In this document: positions 49,979 through 56,109 of the stretch, piece after piece
Position numbering within the stretch: the first letter of the stretch is position 1
Layout: each line of letters begins with the position of its first letter
Source: Candidatus Neomarinimicrobiota bacterium
Lineage (GTDB): Bacteria > Fidelibacterota > Marinisomatia > Marinisomatales > TCS55
Length of the DNA: 56,109 nucleotides
Direction: 5' to 3'
NCBI GenBank assembly: GCA_018647265.1
Contig: JABGTK010000144.1
Location: forward strand, 1 to 56,109
Notes under the pieces: model-generated
What the model was told of the DNA's origin: nothing
The model's input: only the letters and a program-made list of their open reading frames with translations
The model's database searches: none
Translations under genes and position numbers: made by a program

Positions 49979-50007
49979 TTACTGTAGATGCTACACTGCT
50001 ATATAAT
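49979..50007 (+). promoter_or_regulatory. Candidate sigma70-like promoter upstream of the acylase
   Basis: TTACTG (49979-49984), a 17-base spacer and a perfect TATAAT (50002-50007). Transcription would start near 50014, only about 12 bases before a terminator-like hairpin. Confidence 0.5.
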
Positions 50008-50025
50008 ACAAAATGGATGGTATAT

Positions 50026-50059
50026 AAAAAAACCCCCGTCTTTACGGGGGTTTTTTGTT
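50026..50059 (+). terminator. Terminator-like GC hairpin in acylase leader
   Basis: AAAAAACCCCCGT-CTTT-ACGGGGGTTTTTTG followed by more T residues: a strong intrinsic terminator on the plus strand. It lies between the candidate promoter and the acylase start, with no gene before it, so it may be an attenuator, or stop transcription entering from the left. Confidence 0.75.
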
Positions 50060-50122
50060 TTTTTAGTACTATCATATTTATGCATAAATTGTAGAAAAGA
50101 CACTGTGACGAAAACAACAATT

Positions 50123-52528
50123 ATGAAGAAAGTTATCAAATATGTTATTATTCCTATTATGGGGATATGCCTTGCATCAGCCCTTGTTTTTCAATTTATT
50201 TTCAGAGTATCACTTCCAAAATATGACGGGAAGATAGAACTCCCGGGCCTTATTGGCGACGTGGATGTATATACCGACAATTATGGCGCCCCCCATGTAT
50301 TTGCTCAAAACGAATTAGATTTATTTTACAGTTCGGGCTACCTTATGGCTCGGGAACGGTTGTTCCAAATGTCCCTTTCTGCGGCAACAGGCCGCGGGGA
50401 ATTATCTGCTTTTTTGGGCGACGACCTTTTATCGAGTGATATATATCTAAGAACATTCGGCATTCCAAACGTCGCGCAAAAACTTATTTCTGATATAGAT
50501 GACAAAACGCTTAAATTTATTCAAACATATTGTAATGGAATAAATGACTGGATAGATCAATCAAAAGACAATTGGCCCGTAGAGTTTTTAATAATTGGTA
50601 GCGACCCAATAAAATGGACGCCCCAAGATGTTGTGGCTCTTGGCAGATTAATGGCCTATGACCTTCAACAATCCTGGCGTGTTGAAATTGTAATGGGAGC
50701 ACTTGTTGAAAAATACGGCGAAACAAAAGTAAAAAGTCTTTTTCCAAACAATCCTGATGATATTACAATTGTACCGCCGCAGGCAAAATTTGGATTAATC
50801 TTTGATCGTATTTCCAAAGAAGAAAAAAAACTTCGATTGTTATTAAATATGGATGGATCTGTTATGGGATCCAACAGTTGGGTGGTGAGCGGCGATCGGA
50901 CTAAATCTGGAAAACCAATTTTAGCCAATGATCCCCATCTAGGCACAAAGCAACCATCCTGGTGGTATGAAATGCATCTAAAAGGCGGCCGATTGAATAT
51001 AAGTGGCGTCTGTCTACCTGGGATGCCCCTTCCCATTATAGGCCAAAATGAACACGTGGCTTGGGGGTTTACAAATGTTATGATTGATGATATGGATTTT
51101 TTTGTGGAAACACTGAATCCTGATAATTTAAAGTATTATAAGCATGGAAATGATTGGCGTGAAATTTCATATCGCAAAGAAACAATACCCCTTAAATCGA
51201 GGGGCGATACTACAATCATTGTTCGGTCCACACATCACGGGCCAATTATTAGTGATATTCATTCATTGTTAAAGGGGTCAGATAAAGTTGTATCAATGGC
51301 ATGGGTGGGTCACTATCAATCGGAAGAAATTAGTACATTGATTAAAATGGCCAAAATTCGAGATTGGGATGATTTTTCTTTAGCGGTGAAATCCTTTTCA
51401 GTGCCGGGACAAAACATTGTTTATGCAGATAAACGGGGAAATATTGGATGGCGCCCAGCAGTAAGAGTGCCCATAAGAAAAGACGGGCAAAACCTTTTGC
51501 CACGGCCAGGCCATGATCCTGATTATGATTGGAAAGGATTTGTTCCTTTCGAAGAAATGCCGTTTTTGTTCAATCCTGAAAAAGGATATATAGGTACTGC
51601 AAACAACAAGATGGTAGATGAGTCATTTTCGCACTATATATCAAACCAATGGGCTTCACCAAGCAGGATTAAGCGAATTGAAGAATTAATTGAATCCTCA
51701 AATAGTATAGATATAGATTTTGTCAAAAAAATGCATATGGATCAAAAATCGCATATAGCGAAAGAGATTACGGACTTTTTTCTAAAAGCAAAAACGGGAA
51801 CGGAAACAGGAAACCTTTCCAAAGCCTTTGGTTTGCTTTCAAATTGGGATTTTATAGAAAGTGAAAACTCTGCCGCCGCATTGGTTTATCATTTTGGATT
51901 GAATAGTTTATTAAGAAATTTATATGGCGATGAACTAAATCAACTGGGAGAGGATTATTTAGAGAATTTCGTAAATCAACCCATGGTTCCCGTAAGAAGT
52001 TTATTGGCACTGTTGAGAGATGGAAAATCAGATTGGTTTGACGATATTACTACAAATAAAAAGGAATCAATGGATGATATCCTTAAAGCATCAATTTCGG
52101 ACGCTGTGGAAAATATTGAAAAAACAATCGGCTCTAACACTGATGAATGGAAATGGTCTGCTGTTCATACCTTAACCCACAATCATACGCTCGGTGTAGT
52201 AAAAATTTTGGACAAAGTATTTAGTTTTAATGTAGGCCCCTATCCTGCGGGCGGTTCGGCGGGGACCATAAATAAAGGGGAATACATTTTATTGTCCAAT
52301 TATGATAAAACCATTGGTCCCTCTATGCGTCGAATAGTGGATTTTGACAATTTAAATAATACGCAATTTATTTTACCAACCGGGCAATCGGGAATTCCCA
52401 CCAGTCCCCATTATAAAGATCAAGCACCTATGTACAACAAGGGTGAATACCGTACCACTTATTTTGATGAGGACTTTATCAGATCTGCGTCACAGTTTAG
52501 ACATCTCAAACTCGTACCTGGGGAATAG
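50123..52528 (+). CDS. Penicillin acylase family (S45) Ntn-hydrolase
   Basis: About 801 residues from ATG 50123 (MKKVIKYVIIPIMG). An upstream in-frame ATG at 49988 would place the terminator inside the gene. An N-terminal membrane segment is followed by an alpha chain (YTDNYGAPHVFAQNELDLFYSSGYLMARERL) and the autocatalytic site GSNSWVVSG, where Ser252 becomes the beta-chain N-terminal nucleophile, with the nearby NDPHLGTKQPSWW. The family hydrolyses amides, including acyl homoserine lactones or beta-lactams; the substrate here is unknown. It is envelope-targeted, probably processed in the periplasm. No ribosome binding site is evident. It overlaps the next gene. Confidence 0.92.
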   Translation: MKKVIKYVIIPIMGICLASALVFQFIFRVSLPKYDGKIELPGLIGDVDVYTDNYGAPHVFAQNELDLFYSSGYLMARERLFQMSLSAATGRGELSAFLGDDLLSSDIYLRTFGIPNVAQKLISDIDDKTLKFIQTYCNGINDWIDQSKDNWPVEFLIIGSDPIKWTPQDVVALGRLMAYDLQQSWRVEIVMGALVEKYGETKVKSLFPNNPDDITIVPPQAKFGLIFDRISKEEKKLRLLLNMDGSVMGSNSWVVSGDRTKSGKPILANDPHLGTKQPSWWYEMHLKGGRLNISGVCLPGMPLPIIGQNEHVAWGFTNVMIDDMDFFVETLNPDNLKYYKHGNDWREISYRKETIPLKSRGDTTIIVRSTHHGPIISDIHSLLKGSDKVVSMAWVGHYQSEEISTLIKMAKIRDWDDFSLAVKSFSVPGQNIVYADKRGNIGWRPAVRVPIRKDGQNLLPRPGHDPDYDWKGFVPFEEMPFLFNPEKGYIGTANNKMVDESFSHYISNQWASPSRIKRIEELIESSNSIDIDFVKKMHMDQKSHIAKEITDFFLKAKTGTETGNLSKAFGLLSNWDFIESENSAAALVYHFGLNSLLRNLYGDELNQLGEDYLENFVNQPMVPVRSLLALLRDGKSDWFDDITTNKKESMDDILKASISDAVENIEKTIGSNTDEWKWSAVHTLTHNHTLGVVKILDKVFSFNVGPYPAGGSAGTINKGEYILLSNYDKTIGPSMRRIVDFDNLNNTQFILPTGQSGIPTSPHYKDQAPMYNKGEYRTTYFDEDFIRSASQFRHLKLVPGE

Positions 52529-53321
52529 ACCTATCTACCTTTTGGTTTTAATTTTGTTGTGGTTGGTTTTGTTTCTTTTTTTTGGATTAAAACCCAATCA
52601 CTCAAAAACAAATAAAAACGAATTCATTTTGTTCGGCCACCGCGGGCTTTTAATCCATGCGCCGGAAAACACATTATCGGCATATAAAGCGGCAATGGAT
52701 GCTGGCCTTAAAGCCATTGAGTTGGATGTGGTTCAAACAAAAGATAGAAAAATTGTATGTTCTCATAATTATGATTTAGAAAGAGAAACAGATGGATTCG
52801 GATATATTTTTCAAAAAAACTGGACCGAAATAAAAAACATTAATACTGCTGTGAATTGGCCGGGAGAAAGGGAATCCTTTTCTCTTCTTGAAGATGTTTT
52901 AACAACGCTCCCCCTAAAATATTTTTTTAATATTGAAATTAAAACACGAAAGAGGCTGGATTGGTCAACGGCCTTTAGCGTTTCTCAAATGGTTAAACGA
53001 TTGAAACTGCAGGATCATGTAATTGTTTCCAGCTTTAACCCGTTTGCCCTAATGGTTACAAAAATTACCGATAGATCTATAAAAACGGGATTTCTGATAA
53101 ACAGCAAAAAAGCATTTGCCTTTATTCCCTTTACTCGTGCCGATTACCTGCACCCCCGAGGAGATATCTTCAACAATGATCTTATGAATTATGCCAATCG
53201 GATCCGGATGGATATTATTGTTTGGACGGTAAATACACAGAGTGGCATTGCGTTTTTAAAAGAAAAAGGTGTGAGTGGCATTATTACGGATCACCCAGAA
53301 ATTGTCGCTATTTCGACTTAA
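52467..53321 (+). CDS. Glycerophosphodiester phosphodiesterase family protein
   Basis: About 285 residues. The start is uncertain: ATG 52467 overlaps the acylase by 62 bases, a TTG at 52542 would give a shorter N-terminal anchor, and a GTG at 52443 is also in frame. A membrane helix (YLLVLILLWLVLFLFFG) precedes the GDPD domain: FGHRGLLIHAPENTLSAYKAA, AIELDVVQTKDRKIVCSHN, and NIEIKT. It cleaves glycerophosphodiesters released from phospholipids. Its end overlaps the convergent plug lipoprotein by 14 bases. Confidence 0.9.
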   Translation: MRTLSDLRHSLDISNSYLGNRPIYLLVLILLWLVLFLFFGLKPNHSKTNKNEFILFGHRGLLIHAPENTLSAYKAAMDAGLKAIELDVVQTKDRKIVCSHNYDLERETDGFGYIFQKNWTEIKNINTAVNWPGERESFSLLEDVLTTLPLKYFFNIEIKTRKRLDWSTAFSVSQMVKRLKLQDHVIVSSFNPFALMVTKITDRSIKTGFLINSKKAFAFIPFTRADYLHPRGDIFNNDLMNYANRIRMDIIVWTVNTQSGIAFLKEKGVSGIITDHPEIVAIST

Positions 53322-53658
53322 TTTCGATTATACCGCCCATATTATTAGTGCCGTACATGGTTGTCGCCTCAGTATTGGGGATATACCGCATATTTTTCAC
53401 AGATTGTATTGAAACATTATCAAGTTGATCAAGATTTCCCATTTTAATACCGTTTATATAAACGGAGGCGTCGAGACCTTTTCCACGAAGCCAGGGTGGG
53501 CGCGCTGTTTCAATAACCTCTTTTACTGTTCGCGCCGAAGCGTGCTCTTTAATTTCTTCCTGGGATATAAAATTTCTTGGTCTCATCGGTTTCCGCTCGG
53601 CACCATTAGATGCGCAACCAATCAACATAAAGATACTTAGAAAAAGTTTTGATTTCAT
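53308..53658 (-). CDS. Stand-alone TonB-plug-like lipoprotein
   Basis: A 116-residue protein with a lipobox (LIGC, Cys15) and a domain resembling the TonB-dependent receptor plug: SVYINGIKMGNLDQL, IQSVKNMRYIPNTEATTMYGTNNMGGIIEI. There is no beta-barrel after it. Similar small plug lipoproteins occur in other FCB and Gemmatimonadota genomes as I recall, with unknown role. It is convergent with and overlaps the phosphodiesterase gene. Confidence 0.75.
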   Translation of the reverse strand: MKSKLFLSIFMLIGCASNGAERKPMRPRNFISQEEIKEHASARTVKEVIETARPPWLRGKGLDASVYINGIKMGNLDQLDNVSIQSVKNMRYIPNTEATTMYGTNNMGGIIEIKSK

Positions 53659-53724
53659 GAGATTCCTCTGAAGTTTAACGGTAGAATGTAAGTTTAAAAA
53701 TCAAAATATGAATAGTAGTTTAGA

Positions 53725-54039
53725 ATGAAAAGAATAAAGGCAACGGAATTGGAAAGTTTATTTAAGGGTAATGAAAAATTTGTTTTACTGGATGTTAGGG
53801 AATCTCACGAAGTTGCTTATGCCAAGATCGACCCCCACACAAATTTTCGCATGGGAATCATTCCAGTCCGCCATGGAGAATTGGATAAAAACCTGCCCAT
53901 TATTGTTATGTGCCACAGCGGTGTGCGCTCAGCCCAAGTTTGCCAATATCTTGAACCCTTGGGCTATGATGTTACTAACCTAGAGGGCGGCATAGATTCT
54001 TGGTCGCAGCTGGTGGACCCAACAGTTCCTCGGTATTAA
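53725..54039 (+). CDS. Rhodanese-like domain protein
   Basis: A 104-residue single-domain sulfurtransferase: FVLLDVRESHEVAYAKI, catalytic Cys63 in VMCHSGVRSAQVCQYL, and NLEGGIDSWS. The domain carries persulfide sulfur. It is a short stand-alone form with no signal peptide. Its stop overlaps the end of the purH remnant on the other strand. Confidence 0.9.
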   Translation: MKRIKATELESLFKGNEKFVLLDVRESHEVAYAKIDPHTNFRMGIIPVRHGELDKNLPIIVMCHSGVRSAQVCQYLEPLGYDVTNLEGGIDSWSQLVDPTVPRY

Positions 54040-54171
54040 TGTTTAAAACATCGTGTCCCAGTAAAAACCGTAGTAATGCCGAATTCGTTGCAGGCATCAA
54101 CTGCTTCCTGATCGCGGATGAATCCGCCCGGCCGCACCACCACGTTGATTCCGGAATTTTTGATGGGATTA
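54036..54171 (-). pseudogene. purH 3'-end remnant
   Basis: The minus strand encodes a peptide close to the last 45 residues of the intact purH, ending VFTGTRCFKH before a stop; for example PGGFIRDQEAVDACNEFG against PGGSIRDQEIIDACNEFG in intact PurH. Nucleotide similarity runs about 135 bases from the shared stop and then ends abruptly at about 54171. There is no start, so it is non-functional. It lies on the other side of one small gene from the intact copy. Confidence 0.88.
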
Positions 54172-54194
54172 AAATATTTTTTGAAAATATAATT

Positions 54195-54854
54195 TTATCC
54201 ACACCTTGGATCGAAACAGGCATCAAAACCATTAAGCGAAAAGGTTGCAAAAAAAACACTCACTACAACTGCTCCGGTAACAAGGGTAGAACCTACAATA
54301 TATTTAAATTTTCTTTGCTTGAGTTTATTAGAATAAAATTGCTTGTAGTATAATTTATCATCCTCATCTGTTATTGATTCAGGATAAGTAAATTTTTCTT
54401 CTTTGTTTAAAACAAAATGGGGTATTGTCAAACTGGCTGCTGAAGAACCTCCTAAAAAGATAGAGCTATCCCCCCACCATTCGCTTTTATCATACAATTG
54501 GTATAATGACGCACAACCCCAAAAAGTAAGACCACTTAATGGTCCATAAAGAGCCCACTTATTCAAATTTTTGGACTTTGCATCGTTTTTAGCTTTAGCA
54601 CTTAATTTTTGACGATGCGTGTCTTTGCCATCAAGAACCACGACTCGCCCATCTTTTAACTCTAACCTATCAATTCGTTTTACAGGAATGGGTTGAAAGC
54701 CAAAGGCTCCTTGTGGTTTAAAAAACACGGTCTTTCTTTCGATTTTTGAATATTCGCCTAAATATGTAGTGCCATCTTTCAAAACTAATTTATCCAAATT
54801 AGCTTGCCCCCAAGCGAACCCAACAAATAAAAACATTATTATGTGTTTTATCAT
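54195..54854 (-). CDS. Hypothetical secreted/membrane protein
   Basis: A 219-residue protein with a signal peptide (MIKHIIMFLFVGFAWGQA), a strand-rich N-terminal part (LVLKDGTTYLGEYSKIE, IPVKRIDRLELKDGRVVVLDG), a lysine-rich segment, and hydrophobic segments around residues 105-150 and 185-205. It resembles small secreted proteins I associate with Marinimicrobia, but no function is known. A strong ribosome binding site (GAGGAGGG) precedes the ATG. It lies between the purH remnant and the intact purH. Confidence 0.7.
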   Translation of the reverse strand: MIKHIIMFLFVGFAWGQANLDKLVLKDGTTYLGEYSKIERKTVFFKPQGAFGFQPIPVKRIDRLELKDGRVVVLDGKDTHRQKLSAKAKNDAKSKNLNKWALYGPLSGLTFWGCASLYQLYDKSEWWGDSSIFLGGSSAASLTIPHFVLNKEEKFTYPESITDEDDKLYYKQFYSNKLKQRKFKYIVGSTLVTGAVVVSVFFATFSLNGFDACFDPRCG

Positions 54855-54920
54855 TTTGTGAACCCTCCTCTGGTAAGGTTAAAAGAAACTACGGGGGGAG
54901 GCGATTAATCAACAAGAAAT

Positions 54921-54965
54921 AAAAGTGCATCCAACAACCCTGTTGGATGGTGTCCGCGGCACTTT
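54921..54965 (-). terminator. Stem-loop terminator after purH
   Basis: A 9-base perfect inverted repeat CATCCAACA-ACCC-TGTTGGATG (54928-54949) inside outer arms AAGTGC/GCACTT, ending on the minus strand in TTTTATTTC. It is directly downstream of the purH stop. Confidence 0.65.
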
Positions 54966-56109
54966 AATGTTTAAAACAACGTGTTCCAGTAAAGATCATG
55001 GCGATGCCAAACTCGTTGCAAGCATCAATTATTTCTTGGTCTCGGATGGATCCACCGGGCTGCATCACCACTTTGATTCCTGAATCTTTGATAGCATCAA
55101 TACTGTCTCGAAATGGGAAAAAAGCATCCGACGCCAAGACGCCACCCTTCACATTTTCGCTCCCTTTTCGAAGAGCCATGTGAACGGCATCGACACGACT
55201 GACTTGTCCGGCACCAAGGCCAATTGTTGTATTGTTTTTTGCAATCAAAATGCCATTTGATTTTGCATGACGCAAAACTTTCCAAGTAAAAAGAGCGGTT
55301 TCAATATCTTGTTCCGAAGGTTGTGCTTTTGTCACGACTTTTAAGTGTTTATGTGTTAATGATTTTAAGTCTGTATCTTGAACTAAAAGTCCCCCATCAA
55401 CATTCCGAACTTCCAGTTTTGGTAAGCGTTTGCCAAATTCACCAATCTCTAACACGCGAAGATTTTTTTTCTTTTTAAAAATATCCAATGCTTCCGGTTC
55501 GAAGTTCGGTGCTAACACAATCTCTACAAAGACTTTGCTTATTTCTTCTGCCACAGCTTTTGTGCAAGTTCTATTAAATGCAATTATTCCCCCAAAAGCA
55601 GAAAGGGAATCCGCATTGAAAGCACGATTGTAAACATCCAATAAATCGTCGCCAATTGCCACACCACATGGATTGGAATGTTTCACCACCACACAGGCGG
55701 TTTTATCAAATTCTCTCACACATGCCAAGGCGCCATCGGCGTCCATAATATTATTATATGATAATTTTTTGCCTTGATGGATGGTTGCATTTAAAACATT
55801 GGGATCGTCATTTCCTGGGATTTTATAGGAAGCGGCGGATTGATGGGGATTCTCACCATAGCGCATTTCCGAATGTTTTTCAAATGTGAGTGAAAGATCA
55901 TCTGATAGTTTTTCATCCTTTAAATAATTATGGATAATGGTGTCGTATTTTGCTGTGTGACCAAAAGATTTGGCGGAAAGTATTTTCCGAGTTTCAAAAG
56001 AAATTTCACCAGATTGCAATTCATTGATTATGGCGGAATAATCGGCTGGATCGACAACCGCACAAACCCATCCTACATTTTTTGCGGCGGAACGAATCAT
56101 GGTGGGGCC
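54964..56109 (-). CDS. purH: Bifunctional AICAR transformylase/IMP cyclohydrolase PurH (5' end beyond window)
   Basis: The 3' 380 or so residues are visible, from the conserved GPTMIRSAAKNVGWV at the window edge. The transformylase domain has RYGENPHQSAA, KHSNPCGVAIGD, and the end VMQPGGSIRDQEIIDACNEF then FTGTRCFKH. The N-terminal IMP cyclohydrolase domain is outside. It performs the last two steps of IMP synthesis. Its own 3' end is intact and has a terminator; a second, decayed copy of that end lies 0.8 kb further downstream. Confidence 0.95.
   Translation of the reverse strand, partial: GPTMIRSAAKNVGWVCAVVDPADYSAIINELQSGEISFETRKILSAKSFGHTAKYDTIIHNYLKDEKLSDDLSLTFEKHSEMRYGENPHQSAASYKIPGNDDPNVLNATIHQGKKLSYNNIMDADGALACVREFDKTACVVVKHSNPCGVAIGDDLLDVYNRAFNADSLSAFGGIIAFNRTCTKAVAEEISKVFVEIVLAPNFEPEALDIFKKKKNLRVLEIGEFGKRLPKLEVRNVDGGLLVQDTDLKSLTHKHLKVVTKAQPSEQDIETALFTWKVLRHAKSNGILIAKNNTTIGLGAGQVSRVDAVHMALRKGSENVKGGVLASDAFFPFRDSIDAIKDSGIKVVMQPGGSIRDQEIIDACNEFGIAMIFTGTRCFKH

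Noticed and set aside
49988-50122. Longer acylase N-terminus
   Set aside because: It would translate through the terminator hairpin, and the membrane segment begins right after ATG 50123.
53975-54353. ORFs on both strands over the rhodanese end and purH remnant
   Set aside because: No family match; the region is explained by the purH remnant and by the ends of neighbouring genes.

Overview
This window is chromosomal DNA of a Gram-negative, AT-leaning bacterium of the FCB/Marinimicrobia (SAR406) type. The inference rests on lipid A genes (lpxB, lpxK and a DUF374 acyltransferase), TonB/ExbB/ExbD, large FG-GAP plus Ig-like surface proteins, a stand-alone TonB-plug lipoprotein, and a small secreted family recalling proteins I associate with Marinimicrobia. 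No rRNA, tRNA, CRISPR array or insertion sequence was seen. The phylum call is an inference from gene families, not from a marker search.

Layout. 1-4.3 kb (minus strand): truncated tonB, two exbD, exbB, a CtpA-type S41 protease and a probable outer-membrane protein. 4.4-10.4 kb (plus): two paralogous FG-GAP/Ig surface proteins. 10.4-14.9 kb (minus): an overlapping envelope operon, Gfo/Idh oxidoreductase > ICMT-like membrane methyltransferase > lpxB > DUF374 > lpxK. 15-36 kb: the replication-origin neighbourhood. dnaA points left; rpmH, yidD, yidC, mnmE, mnmG, mfd and a SurA-like chaperone point right; then come a DnaA-box-rich, AT-rich region (about 26.98-27.24 kb, the likely oriC) and dnaN, recF, a DciA/DUF721 gene, gyrB, gyrA, yggS, a shortened PNP-like gene and sodC. 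36.2-44.6 kb: pyruvate dehydrogenase aceE-aceF-lpdA, two M16 peptidase-fold genes and a RibD_C/DHFR-like gene, closed by a clear bidirectional terminator. 44.7-49.8 kb (minus): an SRPBCC protein with three copies of an unfamiliar 40-residue repeat, and a NarL-type regulator with a 7TM-DISM/PAS histidine kinase. 50-56.1 kb: penicillin acylase, glycerophosphodiesterase, plug lipoprotein, rhodanese, a 3'-end remnant of purH, a small secreted protein and the 3' part of intact purH.

The most notable region is the origin. The classic bacterial order (mnmG-mnmE-yidC-rpmH diverging from dnaA-dnaN-recF-gyrB-gyrA) appears here with the mnmG-to-dnaA block inverted as a unit. This leaves dnaA 10 kb from dnaN and from the main DnaA-box cluster. 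rnpA is missing from its usual place between rpmH and yidD. Two identical parS-like palindromes sit exactly at the mnmE/mnmG and mnmG/mfd junctions, one of them containing the GTG start codon of mnmG. Other points of interest are the purH 3' duplication scar, a PNP-like protein lacking the phosphate-binding motifs, the SRPBCC-linked repeats, and paired operator-like dyads upstream of the histidine kinase.
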